In this document: piece by piece, positions 16,075-24,401 of the stretch
Layout of the letters: each line of letters opens with the position of its first letter
Numbering within the stretch: position 1 is the first letter of the stretch
Assembly: GCA_025355585.1 (NCBI GenBank)
Contig: JANXZJ010000100.1
Coordinates: forward strand, 1-34,515
Source: Mariniphaga sp.
GTDB taxonomy: Bacteria; Bacteroidota; Bacteroidia; Bacteroidales; Prolixibacteraceae
Length of the DNA stretch: 34,515 nt
Direction: 5' to 3'
Notes under the pieces: generated by a model
Databases searched by the model: none
Told to the model about the DNA's origin: nothing
The model's input: only the letters and a program-made list of their open reading frames with translations
Position numbers and translations under genes: made by a program

Positions 16075-18030
16075 ATGAGAAAAATTTTAATCATTTCCTT
16101 CCTGGTATTCATCGTCTTTAGCGTAAAAGCACAAAAATACCTGATCGATTCTCCGGATAAAAAAATGTCTGCCGAGATCGAAATCAACAACGGGATTACA
16201 CTGAAAATGTTGAAAGGAACTCAAGCAGTTTTTACGCTTTCCGGCATATCACTTGAAACAGCGAATAACAATCAGTTATTTGCAAATCAACAGGTAAAAA
16301 AGGTCACCCGTATCGCAGTGAATGAAGAAGTTAAACCTCAGATTCGTGACAAAAGTGAGATTTATAAGAATTGCTTCAACGAACTTATTATTGCATTTAA
16401 GGCCAATCATTCAGTTACTTTCAGGCTGTTTAACGAAGGTCTTGCATACTGTATTTCAACTTCAGTAAAAGATAGTCTGACTATTATAAAGGAGAACTTG
16501 AATATACAATTTCAGGAAGGAGATTCAGCACGTTTTCAACCGGCCAAATCCTTTAACTTCGATTGGGAATCACCTTACGAATTTAAGAAAATAAGTGATT
16601 TGGAGGCTGGTAAACTAAACGCGCTCCCATTTCTGGTCCAGAAGCAAAACGGTCTGTTTGTGATGATTACTGAATCTGATTTATACAATTACTCAGGTTT
16701 ATGGTTAAAAGGTACTGGTAAACCAGAACTTGTAACTACAAATCCGCTATTCCCGAAGAGCTTATCCTACAAAGGAAGCGCTTATACACATGGCCAGATT
16801 GCCGAACACTACGATTTTATAGCCAAAGTTAAAGGAACCAGAACTTATCCGTGGCGGCTCTTTGCCATCGCCGATCACGAAGAAGGCCTGATCAACAACA
16901 ACATGGTCTATCTTTTGGCGTCGCCCACCCAATTAAAAGACGTTTCATGGATTAAACCGGGAGTGGTAATGTTCGACTGGTGGGGTAAAAACGGTATTTA
17001 TAAAGTTGATTTTAAAGCCGGAGTTAACACCGAAACAGCCAAATATTTTATCGATTTCTGCGCCGCAAAAGGCTTCCGGTATTTCCTTTTTGATGATGGC
17101 TGGAGTCCGAAAGATGATTTATTGCACGAAGTTCCGGGATTAAACATGGCCGAAGTTACTGCTTATGCCAAAACGAAAGGTGTGGATGTGATGCTTTGGG
17201 TGATTTGGAACTCGCTTCTAAAACAATGGGATCCTGCTTTCGATCAGTTTGAAAAATGGGGAATTAAAGGGATCAAAATGGACTTTATGAACCGCGATGA
17301 TCAACAGATGGTTGAATTTTATGAAGCTGTTGCAAGCAAAGCTGCGGAGAAAAAGATGGTGGTGGACTTTCATGGAGCATATAAACCTTGTGGATTGAGC
17401 CGAAAGTATCCCAATTTGCTAACCCGCGAAGCCCTGATCGAATTTGAATACAGCGGCGGAACAAACTGGGACAACCCGGAGCATCACAATCTTTTGCCAT
17501 ATATCCGGATGTTTACAGGCCCGATGGATTACATCCCGGCAACAATGCGCAATTCTACCAAAGATAACTTCCGTCCGATTGGTGATTGTCCGATGGGCCA
17601 GGGAACGAGGGCTCACGCAATGGCGCTGTTTGTCATATTGAGCAGTCCGATGGAAATGCTGCCCGATTCACCTTCGGATTATTACCGCGAAGCAGAATGC
17701 ACTGACTTTCTGACTAAAATACCCGTTGAATGGAACGAAACCAGGTTGCTAAAAGGAAAAATCAGCAAATACACGGTCCTTGCCAGAAGGTCGGGTGATG
17801 ATTGGTTCGTTGGAGCCATTACGAACAAGGATGACCGGATGCTGGATCTATCAACTGATTTTCTGAAACCCGGAAAGTACCATCTCCAAGCAATTGAAGA
17901 CGGAATCAATGCCAATACGAATGCCATTGATTACAAGCTGATTAAAAAGGATTTTAGTTCAGGTGAAATTCTTAAACTGAAACTGGCTGCAGGTGGCGGC
18001 TGGGTTGCAAGAATTACACCTATAAACTAA
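16075..18030 (+). CDS. Glycoside hydrolase family 97, probably alpha-galactosidase type
   Basis: A 651-residue exported glycosidase. Residues 1-19 form a signal peptide (cleavage after VKA before QK). Residues about 22-290 form the N-terminal super-sandwich, 298-570 the catalytic TIM barrel (VMFDWWGKNG, FRYFLFDDGWSP, LWVIWNS, IKGIKMDFMNRDDQ), and the rest a C-terminal beta domain. D403 in KMDFM occupies the position of the nucleophile of retaining GH97 alpha-galactosidases, and E458 lies 55 residues later, the spacing I recall for the acid/base residue. Inverting alpha-glucosidases such as SusB lack that aspartate, so alpha-galactosidase is favoured. Localisation is periplasmic by inference. 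It is the second gene of the operon, 12 bases after the symporter. Confidence 0.9.
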   Translation: MRKILIISFLVFIVFSVKAQKYLIDSPDKKMSAEIEINNGITLKMLKGTQAVFTLSGISLETANNNQLFANQQVKKVTRIAVNEEVKPQIRDKSEIYKNCFNELIIAFKANHSVTFRLFNEGLAYCISTSVKDSLTIIKENLNIQFQEGDSARFQPAKSFNFDWESPYEFKKISDLEAGKLNALPFLVQKQNGLFVMITESDLYNYSGLWLKGTGKPELVTTNPLFPKSLSYKGSAYTHGQIAEHYDFIAKVKGTRTYPWRLFAIADHEEGLINNNMVYLLASPTQLKDVSWIKPGVVMFDWWGKNGIYKVDFKAGVNTETAKYFIDFCAAKGFRYFLFDDGWSPKDDLLHEVPGLNMAEVTAYAKTKGVDVMLWVIWNSLLKQWDPAFDQFEKWGIKGIKMDFMNRDDQQMVEFYEAVASKAAEKKMVVDFHGAYKPCGLSRKYPNLLTREALIEFEYSGGTNWDNPEHHNLLPYIRMFTGPMDYIPATMRNSTKDNFRPIGDCPMGQGTRAHAMALFVILSSPMEMLPDSPSDYYREAECTDFLTKIPVEWNETRLLKGKISKYTVLARRSGDDWFVGAITNKDDRMLDLSTDFLKPGKYHLQAIEDGINANTNAIDYKLIKKDFSSGEILKLKLAAGGGWVARITPIN

Positions 18031-18072
18031 ATATCTTCTGATAATTGCATTAATCAACAAAACACATAAACC

Positions 18073-20907
18073 ATGAAGAACATTGGATTTTTGAGTATGT
18101 TGCTGCTTATCACATTGTTTTCTTGCAACAAAAAGATTGAAAAGAAAATCAATCTTTCCGGAACCTGGCAGTTTGCACTTGATCCTTCTGACAAGGGTAT
18201 TTCTGAAGGGTGGTTCAACCAGGTTTTATCGGACACCCTAACTTTACCCGGATCGCTGACCTCTAATGGAAAAGGCGATGACATTAGTCTGGCAACCCCT
18301 TGGACCGGACAAATCGTTGACAGTTCTTTCTTTAAAAATCCGGAGTATGCCAAATACCGTGAACCGGGAAACTTCAAGATTCCATTCTGGCTCCAACCAT
18401 TAAAATATTATAAAGGTGCCGCATGGTATCAGAAAGATGTTAATATTCCAGAGGATTGGAATGGACAGTTTATTGGATTGTTCCTCGAAAGGTGCCATTG
18501 GGAAAGCCGGCTGTGGGTGGACGGAAAAGAAGCGGGTATCCAAAATTCATTGGGAACTCCTCATCAGTACGATCTGACTAAAATGCTGACTCCCGGAAAG
18601 CACCGACTGACAGTGTGTATAGATAATCGCACGAAAGAGATCGATCCGGGTGTAAACTCGCACAGCATTTCGGATCACACCCAAACCAACTGGAACGGTA
18701 TGATTGGTCAGCTATACCTTGAGGCAAGGCCGCTGATAAACATCCGAAATATCTCGGTTTATCCTGATATTCAGAATAAAAGATTCAGAGCTAAAGTAAA
18801 GGTGGCCAATCCTTCAGAACGACCTGTCAAAGTTGAACTTATATTGAAGGTATCCGGTGCCGGAACTCCAGATAATAAAGCGAGCAACTTTGTACTTGTT
18901 TCCGGTGAAAATATCCTGACGATGGAATATCCGATCGGAAACGACATGAAGCTTTGGAATGAATTTCATCCTGAAATTTACAAACTTACTGCAATTTTAA
19001 CCGACCCGGCTTCGAAAATGGCTGATACCAGCCGGACTACTTTTGGAATGCGTGAATTTAAGGCCGTTGGCAAACAATTGCAAATCAACGGTCAGCCTAC
19101 TTTTTTGCGGGGAACACTAGAATGTTCCATTTTCCCTAAAACGGGTTATCCTGCAACAGATCTCGCAGAATGGCTGCGTATTTTCAATGTTTGCAGGGCA
19201 CATGGGTTAAACCATATGCGTTTCCACTCGTGGTGTCCGCCACAAGCAGCCTTCGATGCCGCCGATCAAACCGGGTTCTATCTCCAGGTGGAATGTTCGT
19301 CATGGGCCAATCAGTCAACCACTTTGGGTGACGGTAAACCATTTGACAAATACCTGTACGAAGAGAGTCAACGAATGGTCGAACAATATGGCAATCACCC
19401 ATCATTTTGTATGATGCTTTATGGCAATGAACCTGCCGGTGGCAATCAGATTCCTTTCCTCACAGAATTTGTCAATTTCTGGAAAAACAAAGATAGCCGG
19501 CGCATATATACTTCCGGAGCAGGTTGGCCAAACCTTCCGGTAAATGATTATTTAAGTTCCTCAGATCCACGTATTCAGGGCTGGGGGCAGGAACTGAAAA
19601 GTATTATCAATGGTGAGGCTCCACGTACAGATTACGATTGGTCCGCTTATAATTCTAAATTTCCACAACCAGTTGTTAGTCATGAAATTGGTCAGTGGTG
19701 CGTTTACCCGAATTTTAAAGAAATTGCCAAATACGATGGCGTCATGCGTGCGCGCAACTTCGAAATCTTCCAGGAAACGCTCAAAGATCACGGTATGCAA
19801 CAATTGGCAGACAGCTTTTTACTTGCTTCAGGCAAATTGCAGGCTTTGTGTTATAAAGCTGATATTGAAGCAGCTTTGCGCACCAAAGATTTTGGTGGAT
19901 TTCAGTTGCTCGACCTTCATGATTTCCCCGGACAAGGCACTGCTTTGGTAGGTGTTCTGGATGCTTTCTGGGGCGAAAAAGGATATATTTTACCTGCAGA
20001 ATATAAGCGTTTTTGCAACAGCACGGTTCCGCTGGCACGTCTGAAAAAGTGTATTTTCACGAACAACGAAACGTTCGAGGCTGCAATCGAAGTGGCTCAT
20101 TATGGCGACGGAGCAATTAAAGGTTGTACGCCTGAATGGAAAATCACCGATAAAAATGGCAAGGAAATTCAGTCCGGCAAATTCACCAAAACCGATATTC
20201 CACTTGGAAATGGCTTTAAACTTGGTGATATATCATTTCCTTTAGCTGAAGTTTTAACTCCTAAAATTCTGAAACTTGAAGTAACAGTCAATGGCTTAAG
20301 CAACAGCTGGGATTTCTGGGTTTACCCGGTGAAAAAGGAGGTCATTACAGGTGCCGAAAAAATCAAAATAGTGCAGAAAATTGATGCCCAAACTGCTCAA
20401 TTTCTGGCAAATGGCGGTTCTGTAATTCTTACGCTGAAAAAAGGGACACTCCCTCTGGAAATGGGTGGCGATATCAAGATTGGTTTCTCAAGTATCTTCT
20501 GGAATACAGCATGGACTCGTGGTCAGGCACCTCACACACTTGGAATTCTGTGTAATCCAAAACATCCAGCCTTGGCCGAATTTCCTACCGACTATTACAG
20601 TAACTGGCAGTGGTGGGATGCGATGAGTCATTCCGGTGCAATCAATATCAGCAGTTTCCCTTCCGGGATTAAACCGATTGTTCGGGTGATCGACGATTGG
20701 GTAACAAACCGTCCGCTGGCCTTGATTTTTGAAGGGAAAGTCGGCGAAGGGAAAATACTAATTTCAGGAATCGATTTGATGCAGGATTCCGACAAACGTC
20801 CCGAAGCGCAGCAATTGCTTTTCAGTCTTAAAAAATACATGGCCGGATCACAATTCAATCCTACTGTGGAATTAAGCACCGATCAGTTGAGAAAGTTGTA
20901 CAATTGA
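18073..20907 (+). CDS. Glycoside hydrolase family 2 lipoprotein
   Basis: A 944-residue enzyme of GH2, with activity likely beta-galactosidase or a related exo-beta-glycosidase. A lipoprotein signal ends at C18 (LLITLFSCNKK). Residues about 27-220 form the sugar-binding jelly roll (LSGTWQFALD, YKGAAWYQKDVNIP, GRLWVDG-like SRLWVDGKEAG), 222-330 an immunoglobulin-like sandwich, and 335-600 the TIM barrel. The acid/base is probably E453 in MLYGNEPAGG and the nucleophile E538 in VVSHEIGQWCVYP. Residues about 770-930 include a ThuA/glutamine amidotransferase-like segment (AQFLANGGSVIL, GEGKILISGIDL). Exact specificity cannot be told from sequence. It is 42 bases after GH97 and 36 before GH27. Confidence 0.88.
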   Translation: MKNIGFLSMLLLITLFSCNKKIEKKINLSGTWQFALDPSDKGISEGWFNQVLSDTLTLPGSLTSNGKGDDISLATPWTGQIVDSSFFKNPEYAKYREPGNFKIPFWLQPLKYYKGAAWYQKDVNIPEDWNGQFIGLFLERCHWESRLWVDGKEAGIQNSLGTPHQYDLTKMLTPGKHRLTVCIDNRTKEIDPGVNSHSISDHTQTNWNGMIGQLYLEARPLINIRNISVYPDIQNKRFRAKVKVANPSERPVKVELILKVSGAGTPDNKASNFVLVSGENILTMEYPIGNDMKLWNEFHPEIYKLTAILTDPASKMADTSRTTFGMREFKAVGKQLQINGQPTFLRGTLECSIFPKTGYPATDLAEWLRIFNVCRAHGLNHMRFHSWCPPQAAFDAADQTGFYLQVECSSWANQSTTLGDGKPFDKYLYEESQRMVEQYGNHPSFCMMLYGNEPAGGNQIPFLTEFVNFWKNKDSRRIYTSGAGWPNLPVNDYLSSSDPRIQGWGQELKSIINGEAPRTDYDWSAYNSKFPQPVVSHEIGQWCVYPNFKEIAKYDGVMRARNFEIFQETLKDHGMQQLADSFLLASGKLQALCYKADIEAALRTKDFGGFQLLDLHDFPGQGTALVGVLDAFWGEKGYILPAEYKRFCNSTVPLARLKKCIFTNNETFEAAIEVAHYGDGAIKGCTPEWKITDKNGKEIQSGKFTKTDIPLGNGFKLGDISFPLAEVLTPKILKLEVTVNGLSNSWDFWVYPVKKEVITGAEKIKIVQKIDAQTAQFLANGGSVILTLKKGTLPLEMGGDIKIGFSSIFWNTAWTRGQAPHTLGILCNPKHPALAEFPTDYYSNWQWWDAMSHSGAINISSFPSGIKPIVRVIDDWVTNRPLALIFEGKVGEGKILISGIDLMQDSDKRPEAQQLLFSLKKYMAGSQFNPTVELSTDQLRKLYN

Positions 20908-20943
20908 TCTGAAATAGAAGATTGAAATTTTAAAATAATTATC

Positions 20944-22491
20944 ATGAAGCAAAAATCGATTTCTTTTTTACTGGCACTCACATTTGCCTGCTTTCTGGCA
21001 ATGACAGTGAATTCGTCGTATGGTATTGAAAAAGAGAAGCCTGCGAATCAAGATATTTATACACCGCACCCCAAACTTAAACCACGAATTAACGGTCCAT
21101 TGATTTATGGTTGCCGGCCCGGTCACCCGTTTATCTACCGCATTCCTTGTCAGGGTAAACGGCCGATTACCTTTTTAATCGAAGGCTTACCATCCGGCTT
21201 AAAATATGATCCCGCCACAGGCATCATCACCGGGAATGTGCCGGACAAAGGAGAATACGATGTTTTGATCCTTGCCCGCAGTTCGAAAGGAACCGACACG
21301 CGGAAACTGAAGATAGTGGCCGGCGATCAGCTTGCACTCACGCCGCCAATGGGTTATAACCACTGGTACGCTCATTACGACCGCATCACAGATGAAATGA
21401 TGCGGGATGCAGCAGATGTGTTGATCAAAAGTGGCATGGCGGATGTTGGCTATCAATATGTAAACATCGACGATTGCTGGATGAATGCCCCTAATAATAA
21501 GGATTCGTTACGAGTCGGACCATTAAGGGATGAGCAGGGAAATATACTTACGAACCATTATTTTCCTGATATGAAAGGTTTGACTGATTACATTCATTCA
21601 AAAGGGCTTAAAGCCGGATTATATACCTCACCCGGAACTTTAACCTGCGGAGGTTTTGCGGGTGCTTATCAGCATGAGGAGCAGGATGCCAGGCAGTTTG
21701 CAACCTGGGGATTCGATTTTCTGAAGTATGACTGGTGTTCGTATGGCAAAATCGCGGGAACTGATAAAAGCATCGAAACTTATCAGAAACCTTACCGCCA
21801 AATGGGAACCATCCTGAAATCACTTGACCGTGACATCGTTTTTAACCTTTGCCAATACGGCATGGGCGACGTTTGGAAATGGGGAGGTAAAGTTGGTGGT
21901 CAATGCTGGCGGACGTCCGGAGATTTGGGCTTCGAACTTGACCGTATCTTCGATGTGGCTATAAAAAACAGTGAATACAGGCAATACTCAAAACCCGGAG
22001 CATGGAACGACCCCGATTATATTCAGATCGGTTGGATTGGAAATGCCTCTAAACAAGGTATACCCGAACTTACCCCAATGCCGGCAGCTATGCAATATGC
22101 CTATATGTCGTTATGGAGTTTGATGGCAGCGCCTTTGATTTATAGTGGTGACATGTCTAAGCTGGATGAATTCACGATCAATGTCCTTTGCAATCCCGAA
22201 GTAATTGAGGTTAACCAGGATCCGCTGGGTGAAAGTGGACTTGTGGTAAAAATAGACACTGACCGCTTTTTGATGATTAAAAATTTAGAGGATGGATCCA
22301 AGGCAGTTGGTCTGTTCAACCGCGGAAAAAATGAGGCTGAAGTATCTGTTGATTGGACCGCACTTCAATTGTCAGGTAAACAATCAGTTCGTGATCTTTG
22401 GCATCAGAAAGCATTGGGAGTTTTTGACCAGAAGTTTAGTGCCCAGGTTCCCGCACAGGGAGTAGTAATGGTGAAAATTAATAAACCATAG
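20944..22491 (+). CDS. Glycoside hydrolase family 27 alpha-galactosidase
   Basis: A 515-residue exported enzyme releasing terminal alpha-galactose. Residues 1-27 are a signal peptide (ALTFACFLAMTVNSSYG). Residues about 50-126 form a putative Ig (He_PIG-like) domain (HPFIYRIPCQGKRPITF, GLPSGLKYDPATGIITG). The melibiase domain starts at LTPPMGYNHW (132-141). Key residues are D176-D177 (VNIDDCW), C235, the nucleophile D263 in FLKYDWCSYG, and the acid/base D327 in CWRTSGDLG. The C-terminal beta domain ends with PAQGVVMVKI. The Ig-plus-melibiase arrangement is common in Bacteroidota. GH27 also contains N-acetylgalactosaminidases and arabinopyranosidases, so the specificity is likely rather than certain. 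It lies between GH2 and GH110 in the operon. Confidence 0.93.
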   Translation: MKQKSISFLLALTFACFLAMTVNSSYGIEKEKPANQDIYTPHPKLKPRINGPLIYGCRPGHPFIYRIPCQGKRPITFLIEGLPSGLKYDPATGIITGNVPDKGEYDVLILARSSKGTDTRKLKIVAGDQLALTPPMGYNHWYAHYDRITDEMMRDAADVLIKSGMADVGYQYVNIDDCWMNAPNNKDSLRVGPLRDEQGNILTNHYFPDMKGLTDYIHSKGLKAGLYTSPGTLTCGGFAGAYQHEEQDARQFATWGFDFLKYDWCSYGKIAGTDKSIETYQKPYRQMGTILKSLDRDIVFNLCQYGMGDVWKWGGKVGGQCWRTSGDLGFELDRIFDVAIKNSEYRQYSKPGAWNDPDYIQIGWIGNASKQGIPELTPMPAAMQYAYMSLWSLMAAPLIYSGDMSKLDEFTINVLCNPEVIEVNQDPLGESGLVVKIDTDRFLMIKNLEDGSKAVGLFNRGKNEAEVSVDWTALQLSGKQSVRDLWHQKALGVFDQKFSAQVPAQGVVMVKINKP

Positions 22492-22523
22492 TCCGTTGTC
22501 TTGTCTTAATTCAATTTAGAAAA

Positions 22524-24350
22524 ATGAAAAGTCTGAAAATTGTTTTTTTGTGGATCGTTTTTGTAACGATCATCGCAAGCTGTAATCCAAAAGATAGTGT
22601 CATCATCAATGTGGCCGATTTTGGCTTGAAACCCGGCAGCAAAGAAAATGCCATTCCGGCGATCATCAAGGCCTTGGAAGAATGCAAGAAACACCCCAAC
22701 TCCACACTTAAATTTGAGAAGGGACGTTACGATTTCAGCATTGATCCTGCACATACCCGGGAGTATTTCGAATCGAATACAACGAATGATGGTCCGAAAA
22801 ATCTGGCGATACTGATTGACAGTTGCAAGGGATTAACACTCGATGGCAATGGTTCCGAGTTTGTTTTTCACGGTGCCATTCAGCCCATTACAGTGGTGAA
22901 CAGCGAAAACATTACGATTCAGAACGTAAATATTGATTGGGATATTCCGTTGACAGCACAGGCAAAAATATCGGCTACTTCTCCTCTGAATATTGTTATG
23001 GAGATTGATACGACACAGTTTCCTTACGAAATATCGAACGGGAAACTGATTTTTAAAGGCGAAAACTGGAAAGCAGAACCTAATGGATTTATGGAATATG
23101 TAGCCGGAAAACACCTGATTGCTGCCGGGACCGGTGATGAAGGTTGTATTCGCGGTGATTGGAATAAAACTTCTTATGAAGAAGTGAAACCCGGAACAGT
23201 ACGAATGAAAGGAAAATTTACGCGGACTCCGGCCGTTGGAAATTACCTGATTCTGAGGCACAGCAAGCGCGATCACGCCGGAATATTTATCCAGGAAAGC
23301 AGCAAAGTAAACCTCGAAAATATAAATGTTTATCATTGTGCAGGTCTGGGGATTTTGGCCCAGTTTTCTCGGGATCTTGATTATAAGAATGTAAAATTTA
23401 TGCCAAATGCAGCTAAAAACCGCTATATCAGCGGTCACGACGATGGATTCCATGTCTCGAATTGTGGAGGGAAGGTGACCATTTCGAACTGCGAATTTGG
23501 TGGTTTGATGGACGATCCAATCAATGTACACGGCACCAGTGTCAAAATCATTGAGAAAATCAGCGATCGGAAACTGAAGTGCAGGTTCATGCACGAACAA
23601 AGCAACGGAATGATATGGGGACATCCGAACGATACCATTGGATATCTGGAGAATGAGAACATGCAAACCCTCGGAAAAGAAACTTTAAAAAGCTTTGAAA
23701 AGCTAAACCGGGATGAATTTTTGGTTGAGTTTAACAATGCAGTACCTGCCGAAATCGTCGCCGGTGATGCGTTGGAGAACTTGAGCTGGTCGCCAGCTTT
23801 AACAATCCAAAATTGCATATTTAACAGCTGTAGGGCCAGAGGTTTGCTGGTTTCCACACCACGAAAAGTTGTCATCGACAGAAACCAATTCGAATCAAGC
23901 GGCTCTGCTATTCTGATTGCAGGTGATGCCAACGGGTGGTACGAATCGGGAGCAATTACCGACGTTACCATCAGCAATAACACCTTTAAGGATGCCTGTC
24001 TGACTTCGATGTACCAGTTTTGCGAAGGGATCATCAGCATTGATCCGATCATCCCAAAACTTGATTCTTTGAAGGCCTATCACCGCAATATTACAATCGA
24101 ACAAAATACCTTTCAGGCGTTTGACTATCCGGTTCTGTACGCTTTATCGGTCGATGGAATCCGGTTTAACCGCAACAAGATTACACGTTCACATGCATTT
24201 GAACCTTTCCATATCCGCAAACACTGCCTCACTTTTGAAGCTTGTTTGAATGTCGAGGTAAAAGGGAATGTGTTCGAAGGAGATGTACTGGCTTCTGATA
24301 TTTCGTTTGAAAAAATGGATCCCAAACAAATAAACTCAACTCAAAGATAA
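22524..24350 (+). CDS. Glycoside hydrolase family 110 alpha-1,3-galactosidase
   Basis: A 608-residue lipoprotein of GH110, a family of exo-alpha-1,3-galactosidases that act on blood-group-B and linear Gal-alpha-1,3-Gal structures. The lipobox is IIASC with C20. The protein is a right-handed parallel beta-helix: DFGLKPGSKENAIPAIIKAL (32-51) at the start, then repeated short strands (ITIQNVNIDWDIP; VNLENINVYHC; VTISNCEFGGL; VTISNNTFKDA; ITIEQNTFQAF). Conserved acidic clusters are D306-D307 (RYISGHDDGFH) and D330-D331 (GLMDDPINVHGTS), which contain the expected catalytic aspartates. The length is normal. The branched-substrate and linear-substrate subfamilies cannot be separated here. It is 32 bases after GH27 and 51 before the DUF5107 gene. 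Confidence 0.92.
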   Translation: MKSLKIVFLWIVFVTIIASCNPKDSVIINVADFGLKPGSKENAIPAIIKALEECKKHPNSTLKFEKGRYDFSIDPAHTREYFESNTTNDGPKNLAILIDSCKGLTLDGNGSEFVFHGAIQPITVVNSENITIQNVNIDWDIPLTAQAKISATSPLNIVMEIDTTQFPYEISNGKLIFKGENWKAEPNGFMEYVAGKHLIAAGTGDEGCIRGDWNKTSYEEVKPGTVRMKGKFTRTPAVGNYLILRHSKRDHAGIFIQESSKVNLENINVYHCAGLGILAQFSRDLDYKNVKFMPNAAKNRYISGHDDGFHVSNCGGKVTISNCEFGGLMDDPINVHGTSVKIIEKISDRKLKCRFMHEQSNGMIWGHPNDTIGYLENENMQTLGKETLKSFEKLNRDEFLVEFNNAVPAEIVAGDALENLSWSPALTIQNCIFNSCRARGLLVSTPRKVVIDRNQFESSGSAILIAGDANGWYESGAITDVTISNNTFKDACLTSMYQFCEGIISIDPIIPKLDSLKAYHRNITIEQNTFQAFDYPVLYALSVDGIRFNRNKITRSHAFEPFHIRKHCLTFEACLNVEVKGNVFEGDVLASDISFEKMDPKQINSTQR

Positions 24351-24401
24351 CCGATTTCTTTTCCACAAGCTCTCATAATAAGTCGCTTGTAACTTTAGAT
24401 C

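Noticed and set aside
17444-17641. Open frames of 60-90 codons inside the glycosidase genes on both strands
   Set aside because: They are shadows of long, well-supported genes with recognisable domains in the main frame; none has a motif of its own.
22833-24052. Two long minus-strand frames (277 and 205 codons) opposite the GH110 gene
   Set aside because: The plus-strand frame has clear GH110 motifs and a lipobox. The antisense frames show no domain and arise from codon bias.
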